From: Dipteris shenzhenensis
Lineage: Eukaryota; Polypodiophyta; Polypodiopsida; Gleicheniales
Length of the DNA: 64,000 nucleotides
Reading direction: 5' to 3' (one strand)
Assembly: GCA_047967505.1 (NCBI GenBank)
Contig: CM106540.1
The notes beneath the pieces are model-generated. The model saw nothing but the letters and a program-made list of their open reading frames with translations, did no database searches and was not told the DNA's origin. Made by a program: the position numbers and the translations under genes. Positions 23,570 through 35,340 of this stretch are shown piece after piece (position 1 is the first letter of the stretch; each line of letters opens with the position of its first letter).

Positions 23570-23924
23570 TGTTGAGATATCAAGCTCCACTTGTGATATG
23601 CCAGGGTGACCGTTGTGCATTTATGTCACTGACTTGTTAGCTGCAGATGCAGTTGGTACACCGCCCATGAATAATAGCTGGATGATAGCTATCTTTATGT
23701 ACTCTAGTTAGTGGCTCAGTTAGTATGCCACCTTAATTAGCTGAGTTTGGTTTGAGACCCAAATATAGGGTTCACATATTCTTTTGTACTTAGAGTTCTT
23801 TTGGCTTTCACAACTAAGAAGAGGAAAACTGTGTTCTTAGCCTCCACCTTTGTGTATATTCCCCCATTGTGTATGTGGGAAAGCTGCAAGTGAGACTCCT
23901 TCCTTCTCTCCCACTCTCTTCACA
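23570..23924 (+). repeat. Family I 5' LTR (copy F)
   Basis: Starts TGTTGAGATATCAAGC, ends CTCTTCACA and is immediately followed by the primer-binding site. Confidence 0.93.
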
Positions 23925-24469
23925 TGGTATTAGAGCTCAGTTTGTGGTAAGGAGCTCAAGAAAAGAAACCAAGTTTGTAGTGTCCTAGTAAGAGGATTAG
24001 TGTTGCTTTCCTTTTTTTTTGAGTTTGGGAGCAAATCTCTGTAGGTAGCATAGCCGGAAAGTGCAAGAGTGCACTGATTGGGACGCCCTTCACGGTGTGG
24101 CAAGAGGGTAGTATATGCTACGGGAGAGGGCAAAGCCCATGGTAAAATTATTTTTTTGATTTGAGGCCATTTCGGGGCCCATTTTGGTGGCAGAATTTTT
24201 TCGCAGGCACTCAGAAAAGTGCCCTGTTTTTATTGTGCGACCACTATTCTGCAAGTCAGTGAAAAGTTATCGTAGAAATTACATTGTATGCCTATGCATA
24301 GAGATATTGGGAGTGATAGAATCATTCTTATTGCCTGTTGATGCATAATCATCACTAGGAAGTGACTGTGTGGTCAAATACCACTTTCATCAGTTTTGCA
24401 GATTTGCCCTTGTGAGGTAGAAGTTGTGTTTTTTTGTAGTGACATAATATTTTGGAGTGCTCTGTAATG

Positions 24470-26766
24470 GCTTCCAATGCTCTTTCACAGATTGTCACTA
24501 AAAATCTTGAGAAGAACAACTTCCAAGCATGGAAGTTTGGAATGACGAATTTCCTTAAGGGAAAAGGCTATTGGGAGTTCATCACTAGAGCTGCTATTCC
24601 TAATGTTTCCAATAAACAAGAGCTGCACACATTTAAAGGCTAGCATGAGAGAGCTAGAAAAGTTATGTACTGGCTGTCTATCAATATTTCAGATTCTATG
24701 ATTGTGCATATTCTGAATGCAAGCACGCCAAAGGAGGCGTGGGATACTTTGATAAAAATGTATAGCACAAATATGCAAGCCAAGAAAATGTAGCTCAAGT
24801 AGGGGTTGCATAATGTGCAGAGAGAAAATATGAGCATCAATGACTACCATATGAAGGTGAAGAAGATTGTAGATGCACTTGCTTCTATGGGGTCGCCAGT
24901 GGAAAATGATGATTTACTTTCTGTGACCTTGAATGGTCTAGGAAAGGATTATGCACGATTCTGGACATCCATTGCCATCCGTGAGAATCTTCCTGATTTT
25001 GACGAGTTGATTGCTCTTCTAATTTGTGAAGAGTAGAGAAATGGTGGTGCATCTTCTTTAGGAGGAACTTCAAAAGAAGCTGTGTTCTACTCAAATGTTG
25101 GAAGAGGTAGATACAGAGGTAGAGTAGGCCAATTTGGAGGCTATGGTAGAAATCAGAATATGCAACAAATTTAAGAAAACCAGTCCTATGGAGGAGGATG
25201 TGGTAACTTTAGAGGCAGGGGGAGCCAAAGAGGTCATGGTGGATGGTAGAGAGGCCAAAATGCAAACAACAATGTTGAATGCTACTACTATGGTAAAATG
25301 GGTCATATGGTTAAAGACTGCTATAAAAAGCAGAATGACATCATGACCGAAAAATTGCAGCAAGGCAATTATGCATCCTCTAGTAGACAGGGTGATGACA
25401 AAAATGAGCATCTGTTTATGGTGCAGCACATGATCAATTCTATGACAAGTGTAAAAGAAAGCAATGATGTGTGGTATATTGACTCAAGTGCATCAAACCA
25501 CATGACAGGTCATGTAGAATCGATGCAGGATGCAAGGAAAATGGAAAGACTAGGATTTGTGGAAACTGGTGATAATACTGCACATCCTATTGTGTAGATT
25601 GGTAAAATTCCTTGTCTATGTAGGATGGAAAAAAGAAATACCTATCTGATGTATTTCATGTCCTGAATATCACCAAGAACCTGGTTTCTATTGGTCAAAT
25701 GGTTGAGCAGGGCTTGCAGGTAAGATTTAATCCTCATGGATGCTTTGTTGAGGATATGAAAAATAAAGGTCGCTTGATAGCAAAAGGGAAGAAGGGCAGG
25801 ATGTTTACGTTGGATGCGGACATGCCTGAATTGAGTGCAGCAATGTTTGCACATGGGACTGGTGTAGTTGCAGATATTGATATCTGGCTGCAGGCCCAAA
25901 ATATTGTTGGAGGATTGCCTAAATTCAAGGTTGCAGAAATGCATAAGGTATGTGAAGCCTGTCAATTTGGAAAACAGGCAAGGAAACCATTTCCTAGACA
26001 TGTTCAAGAGAGTAAGAGGACATTGTAATTAATCCACTCTGATGTGTGGACTTCTAAAGCTGCATCTATTGGAGGTTGTCATTATTTTGTCACTTTTATT
26101 GATGACTATAGCAGAAAAGTTTGGGTGTATTTTATGAAAAAGAAAAGTGAAGTGTTTGGTCATTTCAAAGCTTTTAAAGCTATGTTTGAAAAAGAAACAG
26201 GCCTGTAAATAAAATGCCTAAGGTCACATGGAGGGGGAGAGTACCTCTCAAATAAGTTTTCGAGTTTCCTACTAGAGCATGGCATAAAGCAGCAATATTC
26301 ATGCAATCATACCCCACAGCAAAATGGACTTGCAGAAAGGAAAAACATGCATATTGGAGAGGTATCTCATGCCATGCTCAACAAAAAAGACCTGCTAGAT
26401 TATTATTGTCCTGAAGCAGTTGCAACAGTAGTCTACATAATGAACAGGACTCCCACTACAGCAATACATGGAATGATGCCAGAGGAGAGGTATACTGGTA
26501 AGAAACCTAATATATCTCATTTGAAAGTTTTTTGTTGCATTGCCTATGTTCATGTGCCAGATGAGTTGAGATCCAAATTGGATCCAAAAGCTGAGAATTG
26601 CATCTTTATTGGTTATTCTCTGCAGCAGAAAGGGTATAAATGCTATAACCCTTCTACTCGTAAGTTTACAGTGAGTAGAGATGTTCTTTTTGATGAGATG
26701 AGCAGCTGGTATAAACCAATAAATGTGATTGATGATGTACATGCACAAAATGGTAATGCTGCATAA
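24470..26766 (+). pseudogene. Copia Gag-protease-integrase (copy F)
   Basis: Starts at the ATG of MASNALSQIVTKNL (24470). Recognisable in order are the Gag N-region (NNFQAWKFGMTNFL), SINDYHMKVKKI, a remnant zinc knuckle (MGHMVKDCYKKQ), the protease site altered from DSGAS to DSSAS, the pre-integrase block CEACQFGKQARKPFPR, the integrase start SDVWTSKA and the C-terminal block LDPKAENCIFIGYS. At least eight stops interrupt it. Several are TAG where copy C has CAG (25034-25036, 25595-25597) or TGG (24792-24794). The Gly-to-Ser change in the protease motif would itself be inactivating. Confidence 0.85.
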
Positions 26767-26805
26767 AATTCACAGCAACAATCACAAAATATTAGTGGAC
26801 CTATA

Positions 26806-28880
26806 GTGTCCTCTAGCAATGGTTCACATACTTCGACATGGACAGGCAGATTGAGATCAGGAGGATCTCCTCAAAGCAATATAGATACTGGTATGCAAGT
26901 ATCACGAAAAGGAAAAGAGAAAGTAGATCAGCCCATGGTTGATGTGAATGCAGGTCACTCTTATGTGGATGGTGAATCTAGTGGCTCAGAAGAGAGCCTT
27001 GATGATGAGTCAGGTATTCCTTCTATTGTTACACCTGGAGTAAGGAAGACAAGGGATGTTTTGAGAGCACCTAAAAGTGAGCCTATTTTGCACAGGTCTA
27101 CTAGAGCTAGGTATCCTATGGATAGGCTGAAATATGATGGATTTATAGCCATTCACTATGCCTATATGGTCAAAGTGATACATGAACCGGAACCCACTTC
27201 TTTTGAGCAAAAGCCATGGGAAAAGAAAAATGGGAGAAAGCCATGGATGAAGAAATGGATGCCTTGGAAGCAAATGCTACATGGGAATTGGTGCCTTTGC
27301 CTAAAGACACGAATGCAATTGGTTGCAAGTGGGTTTATAAGGTGAAGCACAATGCAGATGGTTCTGTGAATAGATACAAGGCAAGATTGGTTGTCAAGAG
27401 GTATGCACAGACATATGGCATTGCTAATGAAGAAACATTTAGTCCGGTTGCATGGATGGCAACCGTAAGAGCAGTCATTGCTATGGCTGCATCAAAGGGA
27501 TGGTCTTTACATCAGATGGATGTAAAGAATGCTTTCTTGCATGGTGATTTGCAAGAAGAGGTCTATATGGAGCAGCCACTAGTTTATGTTCATGCTGTTC
27601 ATCCTGAGTTTGTTTGTAGGTTAAAGAAAGCCTTGTATGGCTTGAAGCAAGCACCCAGAGCATGGTCGGACAAGATAGGACAGTATCTTGTCACTATTGG
27701 CTTTCAGATTTCCAAGGCAGATTTATCACTTTGAGAAAAACAGAGAAAGGCATTATGCTGCTTGTCATTTATGTTGATGATTTGATCATCACAGGTGATA
27801 GTGATGAAGATATTCTTTATGTGAAAATGCTATTGAAGCAAAAGTTTGAGATGAAGGATTTGGGAGAGCTGCGTTACTTCTTGGGCATTGAGGTGATTAG
27901 ATCCACAAGTGGGATATGGCTCTTGCAGAGGCACTATGGATCGGACATGCTATCCAAATATGGGATGATAGGCTGTAGTTCCTTTGGGGCAGAATGTGAA
28001 GCTGAGCGCAGATGCATGTGAGCTTCTAGAAGACCCTACTATGTATAGACGCATAGCAGGAAGTTTGATTTATAAGAGTATTACCAGGCGAGATTTGAGC
28101 TATGTTGTTGGGTTGGTAAGTCAGTGTATGTAGGCTCCAAGGAAACCACATTTGGATGCGACTAGACACATACTGAGGTATGTGAAGTCCACATTGCAGT
28201 ATGGACTATTTTATGAGATTGGGGTTCAGATACAGTTGCATGGATACAATGATGCTGATTGGGCTAGTAGTATTTCTGATAGACGATCTACCAGTGGATA
28301 TGTGTTCTCTTTTGGGAGTGCCGCAGTCACTTGGAGCAGCAAGAAATAGCCTACAATTGCCTTGTCAAGCATAGAGGCTGAGTATAGGGGTGCATATATA
28401 GTTGCATGGATACAATGATGCTGATTGGGCTAGTAGTATTTCTAATAAACGATCTACCAGTGGATATGTGTTCTCTTTTGGGAGTGCCGCAGTCACTTGG
28501 AGCAGCAAGAAATAGCTTACGATTGCCTTGTCGAGCACAGAGGCTAAGTATAGGGGTACAACAATGGCTACATGTGAGGCAACTTAGTTGCATAAGCTAC
28601 TTTATGATATGCATCAGTCTACAGATGGGCCAATTGTCATTTATTGTGACAACATGAGCAATATACACTTGGCAAATAACCCAGTCTATCATGCTAGAAA
28701 AAATCACATTGAGGTGCATTATCACTATGTGTAGGAGAAAATTCTAGTAGGTTTTATTGATCTAGTTTATGTCAGCAGAGAGGATCAGGTAGCTGACATA
28801 TTCACGAAGGCATTGGGTGTAGAGAAGCTACACAAGTTCAAAGACCTGCTTGGTGTGCAGGAGTTGGGATTGAGCTCGAG
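26806..28880 (+). pseudogene. Copia linker, reverse transcriptase and RNase H (copy F)
   Basis: An open Ser-rich linker frame (26806-27345) overlaps a second frame (27216-27734) carrying WELVPLPKDTNAIGCKWVYK and MDVKNAFLHGDLQEEVYMEQP, so a frameshift lies near 27220. A small deletion near 27735 removes part of the SLYVRK region, and the YVDD box (VIYVDDLIITGDS) is read from the next frame. RNase H contains a 166-bp duplication. The protein is dead but the family assignment is clear from copies C and E. Confidence 0.85.
28232..28563 (+). repeat. 166-bp tandem duplication inside RNase H (copy F)
   Basis: Units 28232-28397 and 28398-28563 both contain GTTGCATGGATACAATGATG and end at TATAGGGGT(G/A)CA. 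Copies C and E have one unit. The length is not a multiple of three, so the duplication shifts the frame. The units differ at only a few positions, so it is younger than most stop mutations. Confidence 0.9.
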
Positions 28881-28886
28881 GGGAAG

Positions 28887-29239
28887 TGTTGAGATATCGA
28901 GCTCCACTCATGATATGCCAGGGTGACCGTTGTGCATTTATGTCACCGACTTGTTAGCTATAGATGCGGTTGGTACACCACCCATGAATAATAACTAGAT
29001 GACAGCTATCTTTATGTACTCTAGTTAGTGGCTTAGTTAGTATGCCACCTTAATTAGCTGAGTTTGGTTTGAGACCCACATATAGGGTTCACCTATTCTT
29101 TTGTACTTAGAGTTCTTTTGGCTTTCACAACTAAGAAGAGGAAAATTGTTTTCAGCCTCCACCTTTGTGTATATTCCCCCATTGTGTATGTGAGAAAGCT
29201 GCAAGTGAGACTCCTTCCTTCTCTCCCACTCTCTTCACA
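28887..29239 (+). repeat. Family I 3' LTR (copy F)
   Basis: Starts TGTTGAGATATCGAGC and ends CTCTTCACA; preceded by the polypurine tract. Confidence 0.93.
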
Positions 29240-29244
29240 CACAT

Positions 29245-30085
29245 GGGATCTGGGGGGAGCTGAGTGGTATTCTATTAAGTTCTTAGCACAGAGGTATGGC
29301 TTAACTTATAATGAAAAAAAGAGTATTACAATCACTAATGGATAGAATTAGGGATGGTTGGCCAACCAATAAAACAATTAGAATGGGTAACAATTTCAAG
29401 GGCATTATGATTGCTTTAGGGAAGCAACTTAGCAAATGTGCCTTTGAGGATTTCAGAGTTACGATTGCGCCATTCATTACTAGACTGGCTCATCAAAAGT
29501 GAAAAAGTATGGCATCATTTGATACCAGTGAAGTATAGAAATGTAGGCTACTAAGAAATTTAAAGGAAAATCCTTCACATAAAATAAATTTGATGCTTTG
29601 GAGAGTCGCTGTGTGCAAGCTTCCAGTTAGGGAAAGGCTTTCTAAATGGCACCCAAGAGTTTCACCCTTTCTGCCATGTAAAGTATGGTGTGTAATGACT
29701 CTATGGCTAGTGTGTTTTCAAATTCATGTGAAGTTAACGTGGAAAATTGCTATCTTAGAAGATAAGGGATCTCTTAATGATGCAACTCATGAAGTTTGGC
29801 AACTAATTAAAGGCTTGGTTATGTGGCATATATGGACGTATAGAAACAAAGTTGTATTTCAGAAAGCTTCTCTTGAAGATATAAATGTCCAAGAGGTGAT
29901 CAAGGATGTGAGAGATACTTTCCTATATTTTGGCAAGAAGCATGAGAAATATTAGGTAATAGCCTTGCTAGTCGAGTAGATTTTGACCTCTAGATAAAGA
30001 GGTAAAAATTTTCCCATTTTGTATATTTACCTTTCCTATAAATACAATTTTGTCTCTTTTCCACACACAAAAAACAAAAAAGAAA
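29245..30085 (+). pseudogene. LINE (L1-like) ORF2 C-terminal remnant and 3' end
   Basis: The plus-strand frames at 29311-29502 and 29590-29955 encode a protein style typical of plant L1 ORF2 C-termini: LWRVAVCKLPVRERLSKW (zf-RVT-like start), then MWHIWTYRNKVVFQKAS. A 3' untranslated stretch follows and ends in A-rich sequence at about 30066-30085, a possible LINE tail. The catalytic reverse transcriptase part is not visible. Family I copy F is inserted directly upstream and may split the element. Confidence 0.5.
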
Positions 30086-30478
30086 AGAGTTTGAAACTTG
30101 ACACAAATTATGTTATATTATTATTAATGGAATTATTAATAATTTTATTATCATTTTGCACTATTTCTTCTCTGGATGTATGTGTGTTCCTTTTTTGGTT
30201 GTTGATGACTATATTCCAAAAGTAAAAAATAAATGTTGTTATTTTGTTTTTAAAGAGCTATGCACTATTCTTAACACTTTATATGTTGCTACCAATATAG
30301 CTAAGTACTCTAAAAAACTATCATGTTTGTTATGATTTATAATGATATTAAATTCCCATTGTATCTTGATATTATTTTGAAAGTATTATAAATAATGCTT
30401 CTTAGATTTTAGCACCCTATAAAATATAAGTATATCATGCTAATAACAATATTGACATATATTTTAATTCCTTAACAT
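30086..30478. other. AT-rich non-coding spacer
   Basis: Very AT-rich with no gene or repeat recognised. It ends in the AAGCA target-site duplication of the next element. Confidence 0.6.
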
Positions 30479-30483
30479 AAGCA

Positions 30484-30772
30484 TGTTGGAATACTGAAAA
30501 GAAAGAGTAGAGTGAACACAAACTCAGAATACTTGCTTATAGAATAAAGAAGAAAGAGGTCCTTAAGTAGGCACCTCATACAAGGTCACTGACATCACTG
30601 ATGACCTCAAAGCTCCACAATCATCTCCTCAATCTGCTCCTAGATTCACTCAATCATCCTATGTGGCTTTTCCACCACCTAACTGTGCTTGTGGGCACCT
30701 AACTGTGCCTCTAGCACTCACACATAGAAACATAAGGTGTGCCTGAGGCATACACCTTGAGATATCCCAACA
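30484..30772 (-). repeat. Family IV 3' LTR
   Basis: In element orientation it starts TGTTGGGATATCTCAAGG and ends GTATTCCAACA. It is identical to 32395-32683 apart from one A/G difference in the GAGTAGAGTG(A/G)ACACA context. Confidence 0.95.
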
Positions 30773-31146
30773 AACCCCCCCTCAAGGAGATGCCTCAGGC
30801 TATGTCAAGGATACATCTAGTCTCATAGTTTCTCATGCCATCTCATGGTGGTCAAGGATAAATCTATGGCTAGGTTCTCATGCTAGCAAGGGTTTCCTTG
30901 GGTGTAAGGTAAACAGAAAGGGATACAAACAGACCTTCCAATGGTTATCTCTCCTACATGTACATGCACACAATGTCTGTAAGAGGTACCATGGAACAAA
31001 ACATACACATGGCCTACATCATAAGGTGACCAGAGGTGTTTACAAACACACACAACACAATAATTTATTTTCATTCATTTTGGAGGACTATCCAGGCTGA
31101 GTACCTTGACATAAAAAGAGAGATCTGGAGCATACATAGAGATGAT

Positions 31147-31425
31147 TTAAAATGCATAGTCTTCATGGGATGCCTCATCTTGTGGAGGCAAAATATCCAT
31201 GTCAAGGCAAGGTCTTACCACATGGGCAGTGTCTAGTGCCTTATAAGATGGTACTATGATAGAACAAGTGGATCTGAAAATCATATCCTTCAAGAGAACA
31301 ATTATCTTGTCATCTCCATAGTTGTGTAGAGAAGCTCTGACCTTCATCTTTTTCTTGTACTTGGAGTCAAATAAAAGTTCCATGAGAGGGTAGATTTCTG
31401 TAGTTGCTTCCTTTTTGGCAACCAT
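31147..31425 (-). CDS. Small unknown ORF inside the non-autonomous element
   Basis: A sense-strand frame of 92 codons from the first ATG (MVAKKEATTEIYPL). The frame stays open about 22 codons further upstream without an ATG. Composition is ordinary (LLFDSKYKKKMKVRASLHNY, SHEDYAF at the end), and no retroviral motif, signal peptide or membrane segment is visible. It could be a captured host fragment, a Gag-like relic or chance. There is no frame evidence beyond its openness, so the call is weak. Confidence 0.25.
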   Translation of the reverse strand: MVAKKEATTEIYPLMELLFDSKYKKKMKVRASLHNYGDDKIIVLLKDMIFRSTCSIIVPSYKALDTAHVVRPCLDMDILPPQDEASHEDYAF

Positions 31426-32394
31426 TGTTTTGGCAATCTTCAACAAGGAAGTCAGGTTGGCATTTTCATCCTTTGTAGCATAACAAGACACATTGCTTTA
31501 TGTTTTGGCTTTTCACATATTTTGCATAAGCAAGCCATGAGAGGCTCTAACCCAAGTATTGGGTAGTGTCTTCTCTCTTACAAGGCAAAAAGAACTGAAA
31601 TACTTCCAAAGTATAGCCACTTGTTGTAGCAAATAGTAGTGACTAGTTTTCAAACAATGATGCTTCTTCTTACATGCTTCATAGAAGTGGATGAAATAAA
31701 CATTTTCCAATCAAAACCAGGTCTAGCAAGTCAAAACAAAACTGAATCCACACTTGTACTGAAGTTATTGAAAGCTTCAAAAAACCAGAAATGCTAGAGT
31801 AGCATTTTATGTAGCATCATCTTCAAAAACTTGTCCAAAACTGTCAAAACTGAAAAGCTGAACTTGGAGGGCTTGTAGCTCACTCTTCAAAGCAAGGAAA
31901 AGAGGGCTTTCTGAAGCAAAAGAAAGCTCATATACCAGAGAAGGTCCAGCACAGAGGTTGGACGAAATGGTGCGCACTTTTGCCCGGGAGAGTTGCTACA
32001 GGCTGAAACTGAGTTTTGACGATTTCTCCCTCGTTACTGAACCAAATGACTTGAAAAATGGCTCCAAATCTTCGTCTTGAGGTCGCCCATCTACTCCTAA
32101 GAGGGCTCAGGCAATGGCGGAGTATGCAGGGAGTATTGAGCAACAGAAGAAATTCGCTGTTTAGAGAATGGCAGCCACCACAGACGTTTTTTCTTCAATT
32201 GCTTGCAGGTGGAAGTTTGCCCATACTAGAGGAGTTTCCAACTCAGAGGGTTTGGGCAATGGCTGTTTGTAGATGGAGAACCAAGCTCTCAAAGATTTTG
32301 GGAAGAAAGAGGAAAATGGAGAAGAAGAAGATGAAGAAGAAGATGATGATGTGGCAGAAATGGGCTCAAGGGGGATCAAAGGGCTCTGATACCA

Positions 32395-32683
32395 TGTTGG
32401 AATACTGAAAAGAAAGAGTAGAGTGGACACAAACTCAGAATACTTGCTTATAGAATAAAGAAGAAAGAGGTCCTTAAGTAGGCACCTCATACAAGGTCAC
32501 TGACATCACTGATGACCTCAAAGCTCCACAATCATCTCCTCAATCTGCTCCTAGATTCACTCAATCATCCTATGTGGCTTTTCCACCACCTAACTGTGCT
32601 TGTGGGCACCTAACTGTGCCTCTAGCACTCACACATAGAAACATAAGGTGTGCCTGAGGCATACACCTTGAGATATCCCAACA
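32395..32683 (-). repeat. Family IV 5' LTR
   Basis: Pairs with 30484-30772. A diverged 297-bp relative lies at 48197-48493. Confidence 0.95.
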
Positions 32684-32688
32684 AAGCA

Positions 32689-35288
32689 TAATCACCATGC
32701 AAAGGATGTGTAATATGACTGCATGGTGTAATACTGGCAGGTGTATGAGATATGTAAATTTACAAGATATTCTTTGGTAGGCTTTATTAGATTCACATGT
32801 GCACCAAGAAACTATAAGCATAGATTTTAAAATTTACAACTGCAATTCATAATCTCTATGTGTGCACATGTAGATGTGTGTGCAAGGAATTTTAATATTT
32901 GCAAGCAATGCAAAATTTGTAATGCCAATCTCTGTGAAAATGTTACATCACACAATGATATAATTGGAAGATAATTTCATGATACCAAAATTTTAGAAGT
33001 AATTAGAACACTCAAGCCCAAAAATACTAAAAAGTTTTGAGCTCTCCATGTGGGTACTTTAACAACCACAAAGATGAAACCATTGAAAGGTCCAAAGAAT
33101 GTTATCTCCACTGTAGATAACACACCAAGTCCACTCAAAGATATATCTTCATTTCAACATGTCATTTTAATGGAAAAATAACCAATCAATTCATACAACA
33201 AATAATTCTATTAGCTTTACATTCTTATAATTGAAAAATTGATTATGCCCATGAAATAATTAGAGTACTTAACCTTCCCATGTTTCTTCACCTACAAGTA
33301 TGGATTCCCTTAACCTTGCTCCTCAAGAAGAAACCTAGCATCAATTGGGAGGATATGTAGCTCTTTTTGGAGGGAATGCACCAATCTCAAGGGTCATGGG
33401 AGAGATGAGTGCTAAAAGAGGGTGACCCTAGTATGTAAAGAAGCCCTATAGGAGAAGCGAAGGAGTTTCTAGTTCATGCCTCAAGGGGAAGGGAGAGTCA
33501 AGCCATTTTAATGTGGTAACATAATATTGTCACACCTCAATCTTCCCTTCATTCTAAAGGATGGGTCATGCTAGGTTGACGTTAAATTTAGACGTTCCAT
33601 CAAACAAAATGATATAATCCAAACCATAGAATGCAATGTGTGTCAACCATCATGCCATTAGCTCAACCATATAATGCAATGTGCCTCAACCATCAAGCCA
33701 TTAGCTCACCCTTCAGCACTAGAGGTCATTAGGAAAGACCTACATGCTAACCCTAGCTCAATAAACCTCCATGTTTTAGACCATGAAAGTCTCTTCCCTA
33801 AGGAAGCATTGAGCTAGCGTGTTAGGCACTGCCATGACATTGTAGCTAGGGATCCATTGTTCATGTACCAATCCATACCTCCATGCCCAAATCCCCCATG
33901 CAAAGATAGGGGCTCAAAATGTACCACATAGAATCCATTCCCTTTAGGTATAAAATCTTCCTTTCTTGGCCTAGACATGTAACATCCTTCCCCTTTATAG
34001 CTATTTACATCCTTGAAAATAAAGCAAGAATTAAACAATGCAAAGATATATAAGGAAAGTTAGCACCTAGCCTTGTTGCATTGATGTTGCTACAAGAGCT
34101 CACTTTCACAAAATAGTGTGGGAGATTAAAGATTGGAGTGATCTACAACCTGATGGCCAACATATGTGATCGGTTATAAATCTACATAAGGGACTTGTTT
34201 CATGAGGAATGAGTATTATAATCTTCTTTCCTCCCATGTTTGGTAGAGGTTAATATATTTCAATCATCATGAATGGTGACAGTGAAACCTATGCTATGAT
34301 GCAGAGACTCAAGAGGCAAAAGGATTTCATAATAATATCACACTATTTTCCCATAGAATTGGGCATGATTATGCACATGTTTTATGACCTAGATCATTGT
34401 GTGATCAAAGGCTACTTCGCAACTGGTCAAGTTGTTCCTGGATCCAAGAGCGAGCCACAACTTCATCTCCCACGAGGTATGGGAAAAACTATAGGTACCC
34501 CTAAACCTCACCATTGCTTCGATAAAGGCTATCAATGGCCAACTCATAAGCACCTTGGGTTTTGTGAACTTAAGTCTAACGGTTGTTCACTAGGTAGTAG
34601 AAATACGCTTTTATGTTCTCACAAAAGCAACTGACGAACATATCATATTGGGAAGGACCTGGTGTTATGCCGTGAACTATCAAATTGCCTAGCGAGCCAG
34701 AATAGCTTCCCTCATGAATGGTGGTAGAACTACAGTAATCTTGCTATGTGATCCATGTCCTACTCCTTCTGCACCCTCGCTGGCCCAAGATAAAGAAGTT
34801 CTACAGGAGGGCGGACCTAAAGCTTGATCCACCTCCAACCCTCCAAACACTGACCCTCCGAAGAAATATGACCCTGAAAGGAGCAGAGGACCAACCATGA
34901 TGGCAACCTGGGGCACAAGAGGCTATTCTCTATGCTCAATGCTACTTCAACAAAAATGGACAACCAAGAAATATGGCACGAGTCCCTACTCACTCCAAAG
35001 ATGTCTCTATTGAAGGCAGCCTCACCAAGGAGGACACGATGCCATCCAACGCTTTGGCTTCCAAGCCCTCATCGACCTCCTCAACCTCAGCATCTCCCCA
35101 AGCTTTGGGTCACCACCAAGCTCTTGGAAAACTGAGATAGTTACAATGGCAAGTAGGTTGTCTGGGTACTGAAGCTCAAGTCACAAACTGTAGGGGTTCC
35201 GAAGGTAGCAACACAAGAACCTGTGTCGAACATGGATGTAGTACCACAAGAACCTACTATCGAATTGACTGCAACAAACAAGTCCTAG
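32689..35288. other. Mostly non-coding region with unassigned open frames
   Basis: No gene can be named. A 43-bp tandem pair starting AACCATAGAATGC lies at 33622-33707. The frame 34269-34634 (121 codons, ATG start) shows no recognisable domain. From about 34860 to 35670 several frames are fairly open and Pro/Ser/Gln rich, including two VATQEP/VVPQEP-like peptides, which might be a decayed retroelement gag-like region. This is not supported by any motif. Confidence 0.35.
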
Positions 35289-35340
35289 AGTCTTGAATGT
35301 GCCCTAGTACCACGAATGGTACTAGGGCACATTCGGGACT
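35289..35340. repeat. Near-perfect palindrome, 24-bp arms with 4-base loop
   Basis: Arms 35289-35312 and 35317-35340 are reverse complements except for two adjacent positions (TT against GG, which would be G-U pairs in RNA). The inner 18 bp pair perfectly around the loop CGAA. The core reads GCCCTAGTACCA / TGGTACTAGGGC. It could form a strong hairpin or cruciform. No source element is recognised. Confidence 0.9.

Larger units (their letters stand above)
23570..29239 (+). mobile_element. Full-length Ty1/copia retrotransposon, family I (copy F)
   Basis: A plus-strand element with LTRs 23570-23924 and 28887-29239, primer-binding site TGGTATTAGAGC at 23925-23936 and polypurine tract TCGAGGGGAAG before the 3' LTR. 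The 5-bp flanks CATAT (23565-23569) and CACAT (29240-29244) differ by one base and probably are a decayed target-site duplication. All copia domains are present in order but carry many stops, at least one small deletion (near 27735) and a 166-bp tandem duplication in RNase H. Confidence 0.93.
30484..32683 (-). mobile_element. Young non-autonomous LTR retrotransposon, family IV
   Basis: A 2.2-kb element with 289-bp LTRs (30484-30772 and 32395-32683) that differ at one position by eye. It has a perfect target-site duplication AAGCA at 30479-30483 and 32684-32688. On the minus strand the primer-binding site TGGTATCAGAGC lies at 32383-32394, directly next to the 5' LTR. A polypurine tract (complement of AACCCCCCCTCAAGG, 30773-30787) borders the 3' LTR. 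The 1.6-kb interior has no protease, integrase or RT. It carries a leader that matches the leader at about 48110-48184 and one modest sense-strand frame. The near-identical LTRs imply a recent insertion, so an active helper should exist elsewhere in the genome. Confidence 0.95.

Noticed and set aside
32058-32408. A 116-codon plus-strand frame ending in KMEKKKMKKKMMMWQKW
   Set aside because: It lies antisense over the leader, primer site and LTR start of the family IV element; similarity to 48061-48264 is due to the shared leader.
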